Source: Aeromonas taiwanensis (GTDB lineage: Bacteria > Pseudomonadota > Gammaproteobacteria > Enterobacterales > Aeromonadaceae). From it: DNA of 41,206 bases. The position numbers and the translations under genes were made by a program. The notes below the pieces were generated by a model. The model did not search any database and was not told the origin of the DNA. It was given only the letters and a program-made list of their open reading frames with translations. Position 1 is the stretch's first letter. Every line of letters starts with the position of its first letter. Location: positions 1 to 41,206 of the forward strand of contig NZ_CDDD01000033.1 of NCBI RefSeq assembly GCF_000820165.1, written 5' to 3'. This document shows, piece after piece, positions 1-9,568 of this stretch.

Positions 1-82
1 ACAACACCCAAGAAGTGTTCAGAGACTTGTAGCAGATACCGAGAACGAATAACTAAATCAGCTTTTTCAGATTGAAGATTTT
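1..82 (+). other. 23S-5S rRNA internal spacer
   Basis: Transcribed spacer directly before 5S rRNA. It opens with a short hairpin (AACAC/GTGTT near 3-19), as expected just after the 23S 3' end. No coding potential is seen. The 23S gene itself lies outside the window. Confidence 0.7.
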
Positions 83-200
83 TGCCTGGCGGCAATAGCG
101 CAGTGGAACCACCTGACCCCATGCCGAACTCAGAAGTGAAACGCTGTAGCGCCGATGGTAGTGTGGCATTCGCCATGCGAGAGTAGGACACTGCCAGGCA
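83..200 (+). rRNA. rrf: 5S ribosomal RNA
   Basis: The sequence runs from TGCCTGGCGG to CTGCCAGGCA, which pair as the terminal helix. The internal blocks CCTGACCCCATGCCGAACTC and GCCGATGGTAGTGTGG are nearly identical to E. coli 5S rRNA. Length is about 118 nt. It is the last rRNA of an operon entering from the left and is followed by tRNA-Asp. Ends are set by the terminal stem and may be off by one or two bases. Confidence 0.97.
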
Positions 201-296
201 CCCAATTAAACGGTGATGTGAAAAACACATGACCGGCTGCGAGGATGACACCTCATAAAGAAGCGGCAAAAGATTTAGCGAAAGCTAACCGAATGC

Positions 297-373
297 GGAG
301 CGGTAGTTCAGTCGGTTAGAATACCGGCCTGTCACGCCGGGGGTCGCGGGTTCGAGTCCCGTCCGCTCCGCCA
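297..373 (+). tRNA. tRNA-Asp (GTC anticodon)
   Basis: A 77-nt cloverleaf: acceptor GGAGCGG pairs with CCGCTCC, the 3' CCA is encoded, the T arm carries GGTTCGAGTCC, and the anticodon loop CTGTCAC places GTC at 331-333. It lies 96 nt after 5S as a distal rRNA-operon tRNA and is followed 8 nt later by a strong terminator. Confidence 0.97.
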
Positions 374-381
374 CTAAATTG

Positions 382-412
382 AAAGGCCTTCCCTGACGGG
401 AAGGCCTTTTTT
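382..412 (+). terminator. Intrinsic terminator of the rRNA operon
   Basis: Perfect stem AAAGGCCTTCCC / GGGAAGGCCTTT with loop TGAC, followed by a T-run. It lies just after tRNA-Asp. Confidence 0.93.
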
Positions 413-540
413 CTTACTGGCTTTTGCAAACGTGATAAGGAAACAAGAAACAACCGACGGGCGACGGGGCTGCGACTTGCCACTGGCAACTCGGTCCCGG
501 TCTGTTGTCTCTTGTGCTAGAGCCGGACGCTGTCCGTCTC

Positions 541-560
541 CCCGTCCGCTCCGCCACTAA
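541..560 (+). repeat. Duplicated 3' end of tRNA-Asp (tRNA remnant)
   Basis: These 20 bases repeat exactly positions 358-377: the 3' T-arm strand, acceptor strand, CCA and four trailer bases of tRNA-Asp. The rest of a tRNA is absent upstream. It could be the relic of a second tRNA-Asp gene or of an attachment-site duplication. Confidence 0.75.
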
Positions 561-564
561 CAAG

Positions 565-592
565 AAGCCCAGTCGAAAGACTGGGCTTTTTT
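565..592 (+). terminator. Second intrinsic terminator after the tRNA remnant
   Basis: Perfect stem AAGCCCAGTC / GACTGGGCTT with loop GAAA and eight Ts. It follows the tRNA remnant by five bases, the same arrangement as the first tRNA and its terminator. The 374-540 stretch between holds only a small TTGCC-ACT-GGCAA hairpin (477-489) and no ORF. Confidence 0.9.
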
Positions 593-692
593 TCGTCTCT
601 ACGATCTCTTTATCTCATCTCAGTTAGCCTGATTTCGTTGCTCCATCCCGTTTCATGTTTATCTGAAATTCGCCGCCGCCCATGGTTGTCGC

Positions 693-698
693 TATAAT
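693..698 (+). promoter_or_regulatory. Candidate -10 box for tcdA
   Basis: A perfect TATAAT sits 26 bases before the tcdA ATG. No good -35 hexamer lies at 16-18 bases, so only the -10 is called. Confidence 0.45.
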
Positions 699-723
699 GG
701 CCGCCCTCAAGCAAGGTGGTGGT

Positions 724-1560
724 ATGAAAGCAGAATATCTACAGCGATTCGGGGGCATTGCCCGTCTTTATGGCCAGAGCGCGCTTAACTCCTTCAGCCA
801 GGCAAAAGTCTGCGTGGTCGGGATCGGCGGCGTCGGCTCCTGGGCGGCAGAGGCGCTGGCCCGTGCCGGCATCAACCAGATCACCCTGATCGACATGGAC
901 GACATCTGCATCACCAACACCAATCGCCAGATCCACGCCATGCAGGGCACGGTCGGTCGCCTCAAGACGGAGGTGATGGCCGAGCGTATCCGTGCCATCA
1001 ACCCGGATTGCGAGGTGATCGAGGTGGATGACTTCGTCACCGCCGACAATCTGGCCGAGTATATCAAGCGGGAGTTTGACTATGTGGTGGATGCCATTGA
1101 CTCGGTCAAGGCCAAGGTGGCGCTGATTGCCTTCTGCAAGCGCAACAAGATCCCGGTGATCGTGGCGGGCGGCGCAGGCGGGCAGATGGACCCGACCCAG
1201 ATCACCGTGGCCGATCTGGCCAAGACCATTCAGGATCCGCTGGCCGCCAAGGTGCGCTCCGACCTGCGCCGACTGCACAACTTCAGCAAGAATCCGGCGC
1301 GCAAGTTCGGGGTGGAGTGTGTCTTCTCAACCGAGCAGTTGAGCTACCCGGACGGGAATGGCGGTACCTGTCAGGCCAAGGCGGCCAGCGATGGCAATAT
1401 GAAGATGGATTGTGCCTCCGGCTTTGGTGCCGTGACGCCGGTGACGGCCACCTTTGGCTTGGTCGCCGCGTCTCGGGTATTGAAGAAGATTGCGGAACGG
1501 GGGGCCCGCGCCGAGAAAGAGGCCGGGAATGAAGGCGCAGGGTCGATTGGTGAGGCCTGA
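724..1560 (+). CDS. tcdA: tRNA threonylcarbamoyladenosine dehydratase TcdA (CsdL)
   Basis: TcdA dehydrates t6A at position 37 of ANN-decoding tRNAs to cyclic t6A using ATP; in E. coli CsdA and CsdE supply sulfur-relay support. The 278-aa product has the E1/MoeB-like ATP fold: GxGGxG at residues 33-38, DMDD at 57-60, then NTNRQ. It aligns by eye along the whole E. coli protein, including GGAGGQ-DPTQI and the CASGFGA stretch near the C-terminus. The start is the ATG at 724, preceded by AAGGTGG; a TTG or ATG further upstream would add residues foreign to the family. It converges on csdE with 21 bases between stops. Confidence 0.95.
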   Translation: MKAEYLQRFGGIARLYGQSALNSFSQAKVCVVGIGGVGSWAAEALARAGINQITLIDMDDICITNTNRQIHAMQGTVGRLKTEVMAERIRAINPDCEVIEVDDFVTADNLAEYIKREFDYVVDAIDSVKAKVALIAFCKRNKIPVIVAGGAGGQMDPTQITVADLAKTIQDPLAAKVRSDLRRLHNFSKNPARKFGVECVFSTEQLSYPDGNGGTCQAKAASDGNMKMDCASGFGAVTPVTATFGLVAASRVLKKIAERGARAEKEAGNEGAGSIGEA

Positions 1561-1581
1561 TCGGCCACTGAACAAGGCGGG

Positions 1582-2016
1582 TTAGACGGCCTGCTCCCGG
1601 ATTGCCAACACGATTGCCCTGAGTCCGTTGCCCCGCGACGGGCTCAGGTGTTTCTCGAGCCCCAATTCGCTGAAATAGGCATCCATATCAAAAGCCTGGA
1701 TAGCATCGGCAGTCTGATGATTGAGCGCCGCCAGTACGATGACGATGAGGCCACGCACGATGCGGGCATCGGAGTCGCAGGCAAAGTGCCAATTGCCATC
1801 CTCACCCACTTCTGCTTTTAGCCAGGCCTGGCTTTCACATCCCTTGAGGCGGAATTCCTCCTGCTGCCATTCGCCGGGTAGCGCGGGCAACAGCTTGCCG
1901 AGCTGGATGATGAGCCGGTACTGGTTCTCCCAGCCGTTCGCCGCCGCAAACTGTCGGCGGATGCTATCTGCGTCGGGATCAAGGCCGATCCGGGTATAGG
2001 TTGCGAGGCTGTTCAT
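1582..2016 (-). CDS. csdE: Cysteine desulfurase sulfur acceptor CsdE
   Basis: SufE-family sulfur acceptor that takes persulfide sulfur from CsdA. The 144-aa product has the family core: LGKLLPALP at 40-47, the acceptor cysteine C60 in KGCES (E. coli Cys61), SDARIVRGL, and the C-terminal GLEKHLSPSRGNGL block. The start at 2016 gives the E. coli-like length; upstream in-frame starts lie inside csdA. It follows csdA by 13 bases, so the two are very likely co-transcribed. Downstream it faces tcdA, so all three genes of the E. coli csd cluster are present but tcdA is on the other strand. Confidence 0.93.
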   Translation of the reverse strand: MNSLATYTRIGLDPDADSIRRQFAAANGWENQYRLIIQLGKLLPALPGEWQQEEFRLKGCESQAWLKAEVGEDGNWHFACDSDARIVRGLIVIVLAALNHQTADAIQAFDMDAYFSELGLEKHLSPSRGNGLRAIVLAIREQAV

Positions 2017-2029
2017 CGGGTTGTCTGCC

Positions 2030-3250
2030 TTAGAAGAAGTCACTGAGTTTGTGCAGGGCGGCCAGCAGGGCGTCCACATCGTCACGGTTGTTGTAACAGG
2101 CGAGTGAGGCTCGCATTGTGCCGCCAATGCCAAGGCTCTCCATCAACGGCATGGCGCAGTGGTGGCCGACGCGCAGGGCAATCCCCTGCATATCGAGCAG
2201 GGTGGCCGCATCCTGGGGATGGATCTCCTCCAACAGGAAGGAGACTGCACCGGCGCGCTGGCCTGGCTCACCGACCAGACGCAGCCCCGGCACCTGCCGC
2301 AGGCCGGCGACCAGATAGTCGGTCAGCGCCTCTTCGTGGCGGGTCAATCCCCCCCGGTCTTGTTCCATCACAAAGTCGATGGCGGCAGCCAGGCCGATGG
2401 CGCCAGCGATATGGGGGGTGCCTGCCTCGAACTTGAAGGGCAGGCTATTGAAGGTAGTGCCGCTGAAGCTGACTCTGTCGATCATCTCGCCTCCCGCTTG
2501 CCAGGGCGGCATCCGCTCCAATAGCTCAGTGCGGCCCCACAGCACGCCGATCCCGGTCGGGCCGTAGAGCTTGTGGCCGGAGAAGGCGTAGAAGTCGCAG
2601 CCGATGGCTTGCACATCCACTTCGAGATGAGCCACAGCCTGGGCGCCGTCGATCAGGGTCAGGGCACCGACCGCCTTGGCCGCCGCCACTATCTGCCCGA
2701 CAGGGTTGACGGTGCCGAGGGCATTGGATACATGGGCAACGCTCACCAGCCGGGTACGTGGCCCCAGCATGGTCAGATAAACGGCCATGTCGAGATTGCC
2801 CCGCTCATCGAGAGGGATGACCCGGATGACGGCGCCGGTACGCTGGGCGACCAGTTGCCAGGGGACGATATTGGCGTGGTGCTCCAGGGTACTGAGCAGG
2901 ATCTCGTCCCCCGCCTTGAGCGCGCTCATCCCCCAGCTCTGGGCCACCAGGTTGATCGCCTCCGTGGTGCCACGGGTCCAGATCACTTCGTGGTTGAGAG
3001 GGGCATTGATAAAGCGGGCGACAGTCTCGCGGGCATCTTCGAAGGCCCGGGTGGCCCGGCCGCTCAGGGCGTGGGCGGCACGGTGCACGTTGGCGTTGTC
3101 GGCTCGATAGTAGTGATTGATCGCATCCAGCACCGCCTGCGGTTTCTGGGTGGTGGCGGCGTTGTCCAGATAGATCAGAGGGTGGCCGTTGACCTCCTGT
3201 GCCAAGGCCGGAAACTGGCCGCGCAGCAGGGCGTGCTGTTGCTGATTCAT
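2030..3250 (-). CDS. csdA: Cysteine desulfurase CsdA
   Basis: PLP-dependent class-V aminotransferase-fold enzyme converting cysteine to alanine plus enzyme-bound persulfide, passed to CsdE. The 406-aa product is full length. Visible features: YLDNAATTQKP at 27-37, ANVHRAAH near 53-60, EHHANIVPW at 123-131, PLP lysine K227 in SGHKLYGP, and catalytic C365 in RVGHHCAMP. It is first gene of csdA-csdE and divergent from rep, with 152 bases between the starts. A GAGGGG ribosome-binding site stands three bases before the ATG. Confidence 0.95.
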   Translation of the reverse strand: MNQQQHALLRGQFPALAQEVNGHPLIYLDNAATTQKPQAVLDAINHYYRADNANVHRAAHALSGRATRAFEDARETVARFINAPLNHEVIWTRGTTEAINLVAQSWGMSALKAGDEILLSTLEHHANIVPWQLVAQRTGAVIRVIPLDERGNLDMAVYLTMLGPRTRLVSVAHVSNALGTVNPVGQIVAAAKAVGALTLIDGAQAVAHLEVDVQAIGCDFYAFSGHKLYGPTGIGVLWGRTELLERMPPWQAGGEMIDRVSFSGTTFNSLPFKFEAGTPHIAGAIGLAAAIDFVMEQDRGGLTRHEEALTDYLVAGLRQVPGLRLVGEPGQRAGAVSFLLEEIHPQDAATLLDMQGIALRVGHHCAMPLMESLGIGGTMRASLACYNNRDDVDALLAALHKLSDFF

Positions 3251-3362
3251 GCTCCCCTCATCTCATCTGGAAAAGTCGGTCATGATCCGGAAAATGGCGG
3301 GCAAACACAAGACGAAGTGACGGGCTCCCGTGTCCGGTTTCGGCTGCCCGCGGGATCTCTGC

Positions 3363-3368
3363 TACAAT
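3363..3368 (+). promoter_or_regulatory. Candidate -10 box for rep
   Basis: TACAAT lies 34 bases before the rep start in the csdA/rep divergent region. The -35 is weak (TTCGGC at about 3339), so this is tentative. Confidence 0.4.
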
Positions 3369-3402
3369 GCCGCCCCTCATCATAAGCCAAGAGATCCGGC
3401 CC

Positions 3403-5415
3403 ATGAAGCTCAACCCCAATCAGAACGAAGCGGTCAAGTATGTCTCCGGCCCTTGCCTGGTGCTGGCGGGAGCCGGATCGGGCAAGACCCGCGTCATCAC
3501 CAACAAGATTGCCTATCTGGTTCAGCAGTGCGGCTACAACGCGCGCAACATAGCGGCAGTCACCTTTACCAACAAGGCGGCGCGGGAGATGAAAGAGCGG
3601 GTTGGCCAGACCCTGGGTCGCAAGGAGGCTCGGGGGCTCATGGTCTCCACTTTCCATACCCTGGGGCTCGAGATCATCCGTCGTGAGCACAAGAGCCTGA
3701 ACCTCAAGGCCAATTTTTCCCTGTTCGACGATACCGATCAGCTGGCGCTGCTCAAAGAATTGACGGAAACCGAGCTCGACAACGACAAGGACAAGCTCTC
3801 CGCCCTCATCAGCCAGATCTCCAATTGGAAGAACGACCTCATCCTGCCGGCCCGCGCCATGCGCATCGCCCGCGGGCCGGAAGAGGTGCTGATGGCTCAG
3901 CTCTACGAGCGCTATCACCGGCAAATGGTGGCCTACAATGCGCTGGATTTCGACGATCTCATCGTGATGCCGACCCTGCTGCTCAAGAGCAACCAGGAGG
4001 TGCGCGAGCGCTGGCAGAACAAGATCCGCTATCTGCTGGTCGACGAATACCAGGACACCAACACCAGCCAGTACGAGCTGGTAAAGCAGATCGTCGGCGA
4101 GCGTGCCCGCTTCACAGTGGTGGGGGACGACGACCAGTCCATCTATTCCTGGCGCGGGGCAAAGCCGCAGAATCTGGTGCTGCTGAACGAAGATTTCCCC
4201 AATCTGCGGCTCATCAAGCTTGAGCAGAACTACCGCTCCAAGCGGCGCATCCTCAAGTGCGCCAACATCCTGATCGCCAACAACCCCCATGTCTACGACA
4301 AGGCGCTCTTCTCCGAGCTGGACGAGGGGGTGAAGCTCAAGGTGCTGTTTGCCAAGAACGAGGAGCACGAGGCGGAGCGCATCGCCGCCGAGCTGATGGG
4401 CCACAAGTTCATGAATCGCACCCGCTTCAAGGATTACGCCATCCTCTACCGGGGCAACCATCAGTCGCGCATCTTCGAGAAGGCGCTGATGACCAACCGC
4501 ATTCCTTACCGTATCTCGGGGGGCACCTCCTTCTTCTCCCGCACCGAGATCAAGGACATCATGGCCTACCTCAAGTTGCTGGTGAATCCGGACGAGGACA
4601 CCGCCTTCCTGCGGGTGGTGAACCTGCCGCGTCGGGAGATAGGCCCCACCACCCTGGAGAAACTGGGCCAATACGCCAACCAGCGTGGCAAGAGCCTGTT
4701 TGCTGCCAGCTTCGAGCTGGGGCTGGAGCAGCACCTCTCCGGCCGTGGCCTCGTCGCCTTGCAGGCTTTCACCAACTGGCTGGTTCGGCTCGGTGATCAG
4801 GCCCTGCGCGGCAACCCGGTGGAAGCGGTGCGGGACATGATCAAGGAGATCCACTACGAGGAGTGGCTCTACGAGACGTCTCCCAGCCCCAGGGCGGCCG
4901 AGATGCGGATGCAGAACGTTTCCACTCTCTATCGCTGGATCAGCGAGATGCTGGAGGGAGATGAACTCGAGGAGTCGATGACACTCGCCCAAGTGGTCAC
5001 ACGCCTCACCCTGCGGGACATGATGGAACGCAACGAGGGGGAGGACGAGGCGGATCAGGTGCAGCTGATGACATTGCATGCCTCCAAGGGGCTGGAGTTT
5101 CCCTATGTCTACATGGTGGGCATGGAGGAGGGGTTGCTGCCTCACCAGACCAGCATCGACGAGGACAACGTGGAGGAGGAGCGTCGCCTCGCCTACGTGG
5201 GGATCACCCGGGCCCAGACCGAGCTGACCTTCACCCTCTGCAAGGAGCGGCGCCAGTATGGCGAGTCGGTCCGGCCGGAGCCGAGTCGCTTCCTGCTGGA
5301 GTTGCCCCAGGATGACCTGGAGTGGGAAAACCAGAAGCAGGTGAGCGCCGAGGAGCGCCAGCAGAAGGGGCAGATGGCGGTGGCCAACCTGCGCGCCATG
5401 TTCAAGAAGGATTGA
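3403..5415 (+). CDS. rep: ATP-dependent DNA helicase Rep
   Basis: Superfamily 1A 3'-5' helicase that clears proteins ahead of replication forks and helps restart them. The 670-aa product has Walker A AGAGSGKT at 22-29, TFTNKAA at 54-60, DEYQD (Walker B) at 214-218, [13 protein letters not shown] (motif III), QNYRS (motif IV), [10 protein letters not shown] (motif V) and AYVGITRAQ (motif VI). Identity to E. coli Rep is high throughout. The start at 3403 gives the E. coli N-terminus (MKLNP against MRLNP). The C-terminal 14 bases overlap the stop of the opposite-strand GGDEF-EAL gene. Confidence 0.97.
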   Translation: MKLNPNQNEAVKYVSGPCLVLAGAGSGKTRVITNKIAYLVQQCGYNARNIAAVTFTNKAAREMKERVGQTLGRKEARGLMVSTFHTLGLEIIRREHKSLNLKANFSLFDDTDQLALLKELTETELDNDKDKLSALISQISNWKNDLILPARAMRIARGPEEVLMAQLYERYHRQMVAYNALDFDDLIVMPTLLLKSNQEVRERWQNKIRYLLVDEYQDTNTSQYELVKQIVGERARFTVVGDDDQSIYSWRGAKPQNLVLLNEDFPNLRLIKLEQNYRSKRRILKCANILIANNPHVYDKALFSELDEGVKLKVLFAKNEEHEAERIAAELMGHKFMNRTRFKDYAILYRGNHQSRIFEKALMTNRIPYRISGGTSFFSRTEIKDIMAYLKLLVNPDEDTAFLRVVNLPRREIGPTTLEKLGQYANQRGKSLFAASFELGLEQHLSGRGLVALQAFTNWLVRLGDQALRGNPVEAVRDMIKEIHYEEWLYETSPSPRAAEMRMQNVSTLYRWISEMLEGDELEESMTLAQVVTRLTLRDMMERNEGEDEADQVQLMTLHASKGLEFPYVYMVGMEEGLLPHQTSIDEDNVEEERRLAYVGITRAQTELTFTLCKERRQYGESVRPEPSRFLLELPQDDLEWENQKQVSAEERQQKGQMAVANLRAMFKKD

Positions 5416-7705
5416 TGTCGGAAGGTATCATTTCCCGACCCGTCTGACTCAGCAGGGGCAGGATGTCGGCTCCCGGCAGCGGGGGGGAGATGTGGCGCCC
5501 CTGCCCGAGAGCACAGCCGAGCTCGATCAGCTTCATCAGTTGCTGCTGGTTTTCGATGCCCTCGACCACCAGAGTGAAATCGAGATCCTGACAGATGTCG
5601 CGCATGGCGCGGATCAGCGCGAGATCCCTGGGGGAATTCATCATGCGGTGGGTGAAGCTGTCATCCACCTTGATGTAGTCCACCGGGAAGTGGAACAGGG
5701 CGTTGAGGGAGGAGAAGCCGGTGCCGAAGTCATCCAGGCTGATCTGGATCCCCTTGGCCCTGAGCTCATGCAGCGCGGTGAGCGAGTCGGCATTCTGCCT
5801 GGAGATCTCGCGCTCGTTGAACTCGAAGATGAAATAACCTGGAATGACTCCCTCCTCCTCCATGATGCCGACCAGCCGCATGATCTGATCGCGGCTGGCC
5901 AGATGCTTGCCGGAGAGATTGAGGGCTATCTTGAAGCGACTGTTCCCCGAAACCGGCAACCAGAGCTTCAGCTGCTGGCAGGTGCGCCTCAGGATCTGGC
6001 GATCCAGATCCTGGATGAGGCCGCACTGCTCGGCCAGGGGAATGAAGTCGAAGGCATCCTTGAGTTCCCCCTCCTCGGTGATCCAGCGCGCCATCACCTC
6101 CAAGCCGACCAGACGGCTGTCGCACAGCCGGATCACCGGCTGGAAGTAGGGGACGACCCTGCCTTCTCGCAAGGCCCTGAACAGCCGCTCCTCCGGTGAG
6201 CCGGCATGCTCGGTGCAGGCCTCGGAATACATGACGATGCGGCTGCGGCCGTTGCGCTTGGCCTGATACATGGCGAGATCGGCCTGGTGTAGCAGTTCGC
6301 TGATGTCGGCGGTCTGCTCCGACACACTGGCCACCCCCAGGCTGAGGGTAATGGTCAGCTCATTGCCCTGCAGCCGGAACGGGTGGGCAATGCGGGCAAG
6401 GATGCGGTTGAGCACGGGGCTGATGTCCGCTTCCCGCTGGCTGTTGTCGAGATAGATGACAAATTCGTCCCCCCCGAGCCGTGCCACCATGTCATTTTGC
6501 CTGATGCAGCTCTGCAGGCGGTTGCCCAGCTCCTGCAGCAGCTGATCCCCTGTGCTGTGTCCCAATGCGTCATTGACCTGCTTGAAGTGATCCACATCGG
6601 CGAAGATCAGGGTGAAACCGGCGCTCTGGTAACGGCGGTAGCGTGTCATGGCATGGTGAAGGTGATTCATCAGCAGGGCCCGGTTTGGCAGCTGGGTCAG
6701 GGGGTCGTGCAGGGCGTTGAACTGGAGCCGCCGCTCCAGCTCCTGGTAGTGCTTGAGCCGCTTCTGCAGCCTGAGGTTGGTTTGGCGAAGCTGTTGGAGC
6801 CGCTGGTTGATGGACTCTTCCGAGTTGAGAGCATCCAGTTGTTGCCTGACTCTTTTCAGCTCCAGCAGCAGGGTCAGCTGATGGCGCAGGAAGTCGAGAA
6901 ACAGCCTGTCATCGGCTGCCAGGGGGTGGGCCGTGTTGATGATGAGGTGGGCAAAATACTGTTGTTGCTGGCGCAGGGGCAGACTGTACCAGTAGAGGCC
7001 GGCGTCGTGGCGCTCGATGCTGTTGGTGCTGTGGCACAGGGCCTGGAGAATGTCGTCATCATACGAGAGGTGCGTCGGGTAGAGTCGATCCAGGCGCTGG
7101 TTCTCCAGCCGGATCAGCAACATGTCGCTGACGGCCAGCATCTGGCGCAGCACCGCCTCCAGCTGGGCAAACAGGGCATGCTGCGGCAGGTTGTGAGCGA
7201 GCCGCATGATGCGGCCTATCTTCTCTATTTTTTCCTGCCAGTGGGGATCCCGCTGCATGAGGGGGGAGGCCTGCCCAGCCAGCTGGGCGCCGGCCTGGGT
7301 CTCGTGCAGGCGCTTGGCCAGGCACTCCAGCAGCAGCCGCAGGGTGGGTGTCTGCTCCGGGGTCGTGCGGGCCAGCAGCCACTGTACCTCGAGGTGCTCC
7401 ACGATCTGCACGCACCAGCCCTGGTGCTCATCGAGCCGGGTGAGCTGTTCCGTGAGGCGGGGTTCTTCCCGTCCCAGCTGCTGCTTGAAAGTCTCGGGCA
7501 GCTGATGTTCGTGCAACCAGCGCAGGCCACCGTTGACCAGCCCCAGCATGGCAAAGTGCTGCAAGGGGCAGAGTCTGTCCAGCTGTGCAACGAGTCTTGC
7601 GTAATCTTGGGGGGCGGCGATGCCGGGAGCGGGAAAATCCATGATGGATGAAATGACCGCCAGCAAAGAGGAGGAGTCTGGCGGCGTGGTGGACTGGACT
7701 GACAT
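5402..7705 (-). CDS. GGDEF-EAL dual-domain c-di-GMP signalling protein
   Basis: Cytoplasmic 767-aa protein with no obvious membrane segment (residues counted from the ATG at 7705). N-terminal ~320 residues: Q/L-rich, no recognised family, with a coiled-coil-like stretch at ~280-325. GGDEF domain at ~330-490: intact GGDEF at 411-415 and an RxxD inhibitory I-site (RQND) five residues before it, suggesting product-inhibited cyclase activity. EAL domain at ~500-755: the signature reads EVM, but the metal/catalytic residues appear kept (E536, NLS, EFNE, DDFGTG, KVD, VVEG, GQG), so phosphodiesterase activity is plausible. The ATG at 7705 has CGGGAG six bases upstream and is preferred to a TTG at 7723. 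Input signal and net activity are unknown. Confidence 0.88.
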   Translation of the reverse strand: MSVQSTTPPDSSSLLAVISSIMDFPAPGIAAPQDYARLVAQLDRLCPLQHFAMLGLVNGGLRWLHEHQLPETFKQQLGREEPRLTEQLTRLDEHQGWCVQIVEHLEVQWLLARTTPEQTPTLRLLLECLAKRLHETQAGAQLAGQASPLMQRDPHWQEKIEKIGRIMRLAHNLPQHALFAQLEAVLRQMLAVSDMLLIRLENQRLDRLYPTHLSYDDDILQALCHSTNSIERHDAGLYWYSLPLRQQQQYFAHLIINTAHPLAADDRLFLDFLRHQLTLLLELKRVRQQLDALNSEESINQRLQQLRQTNLRLQKRLKHYQELERRLQFNALHDPLTQLPNRALLMNHLHHAMTRYRRYQSAGFTLIFADVDHFKQVNDALGHSTGDQLLQELGNRLQSCIRQNDMVARLGGDEFVIYLDNSQREADISPVLNRILARIAHPFRLQGNELTITLSLGVASVSEQTADISELLHQADLAMYQAKRNGRSRIVMYSEACTEHAGSPEERLFRALREGRVVPYFQPVIRLCDSRLVGLEVMARWITEEGELKDAFDFIPLAEQCGLIQDLDRQILRRTCQQLKLWLPVSGNSRFKIALNLSGKHLASRDQIMRLVGIMEEEGVIPGYFIFEFNEREISRQNADSLTALHELRAKGIQISLDDFGTGFSSLNALFHFPVDYIKVDDSFTHRMMNSPRDLALIRAMRDICQDLDFTLVVEGIENQQQLMKLIELGCALGQGRHISPPLPGADILPLLSQTGREMIPSDINPS

Positions 7706-7758
7706 GCAATGCTCCCGAATCAACTTACCTTCAAGCGTAGTCGGAAGTGCTTGGATTG

Positions 7759-7782
7759 AAAGGGCTGCAATGGGAGCCCTTT
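7759..7782 (-). terminator. Possible terminator after cytochrome c5
   Basis: Inverted repeat AAAGGGCT / AGCCCTTT with an 8-base loop just past the cytochrome stop. The T-run on the minus strand is poor, so this is a weak call. Confidence 0.4.
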
Positions 7783-7789
7783 CAGATAC

Positions 7790-8242
7790 TTAGAGCTTGT
7801 CGATCATGTAGTGAATGGCGTTCTCGATCTCTTCGTCACTACAGGCTGCGCAAGTGCCCCGTGGTGGCATCATGCCGGCCTTGCCGGTGAAGCCTTCGAT
7901 GGCATGCTTGCGCAAGGTATCGAAGCCCTGGGCGATGCGCGGTTCCCAGGCCGCCTTGTCTCCCCGTTTCGGGGCGCCGGCGGCACCGGTGTCGTGGCAG
8001 GCAAAACAGGCTGCCTTGAACACGGTCTCGCCATCCCGTGGACCGGACGATGCGGCGGCAGGGGCTGCGGCGGCCGTCGCGATCCCCTCCAAATCCTTGG
8101 CGGTATAGACCTGGCCGACCGGGGCGATGCGCTCGGCGATGGCTTCCGGTGACATCTCATCGGCGGCAAACACGGTGCCGGACAGGGTGGCGGCCGCCAT
8201 CCCGGCAGCCAGCAAATAGCTCAGTTTTTTCAACACGCTCAT
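7790..8242 (-). CDS. Periplasmic cytochrome c5
   Basis: Small monohaem class I cytochrome c acting as a periplasmic electron carrier. The 150-aa precursor has a Sec signal peptide (KK at 5-6, hydrophobic core 8-24, cleavage near AFA-ADE at 26). An Ala/Pro-rich linker follows, then the haem site CFACH at 79-83 and the distal Met in GMMPPRG near 124. Cys131 and Cys134 (CAAC) form the extra disulfide typical of c5. It appears monocistronic. A TATAAT lies 42-47 bases upstream on its strand. Confidence 0.9.
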   Translation of the reverse strand: MSVLKKLSYLLAAGMAAATLSGTVFAADEMSPEAIAERIAPVGQVYTAKDLEGIATAAAAPAAASSGPRDGETVFKAACFACHDTGAAGAPKRGDKAAWEPRIAQGFDTLRKHAIEGFTGKAGMMPPRGTCAACSDEEIENAIHYMIDKL

Positions 8243-8283
8243 GTACTCCCAGCAGGCTCTTATTATCCCTAGAAAACGACGGG

Positions 8284-8289
8284 ATTATA
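8284..8289 (-). promoter_or_regulatory. Candidate -10 box for cytochrome c5
   Basis: The minus strand reads TATAAT here, 42 bases before the ATG, with a weak TTAAAT at 17-base spacing. The remaining 8290-8387 shows nothing else clear. Confidence 0.45.
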
Positions 8290-8387
8290 ACCGAATAGTT
8301 ACAGGCATTTAAACGCTTGTGTGTGAAGTGTTAAGCAATCTGCGAACAAAGTTTCGACGACGGGAGAGAGGAAGATCTGGTGGCCCC

Positions 8388-8416
8388 AAAAAGAAACCCG
8401 GTATGCACCGGGTTTC
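8388..8416 (-). terminator. Intrinsic terminator after tdh
   Basis: On the minus strand GAAACCCGGT / ACCGGGTTTC with a 4-base loop is followed by a T-run. It lies 41 bases past the tdh stop. Confidence 0.9.
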
Positions 8417-8456
8417 ATGAGTCAGTCAAGGCGGGGGGCTATGTGCCCCGAGCTCG

Positions 8457-9482
<1,026 letters not shown>

Positions 9483-9520
9483 GACAGAGTCCTCACGGCG
9501 CTGTGCCGGGTACAGAGGGT

Positions 9521-9547
9521 AATAAAAGGGGCCCAACCTTGGCCCCT
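9521..9547 (-). terminator. Terminator-like hairpin between kbl and tdh
   Basis: On the minus strand AGGGGCC / GGCCCCT with a 7-base loop is followed by TTTATT. It lies 22 bases past the kbl stop and before the tdh start. It could partially terminate or stabilise the kbl message. Confidence 0.55.
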
Positions 9548-9568
9548 GTTTCAATCAATCATCCGGGT

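Noticed and set aside
477..489. TTGCC-ACT-GGCAA hairpin after tRNA-Asp as part of a second tRNA or small RNA
   Set aside because: No cloverleaf can be built from 421-540, and a 5-bp stem alone is not evidence of an RNA gene.
3280..5145. A 621-codon open frame on the minus strand inside rep
   Set aside because: It is antisense to a full-length, highly conserved helicase and its protein is a His/Leu/Val/Gly-rich shadow with no domain. GC-rich codon bias opens such frames.
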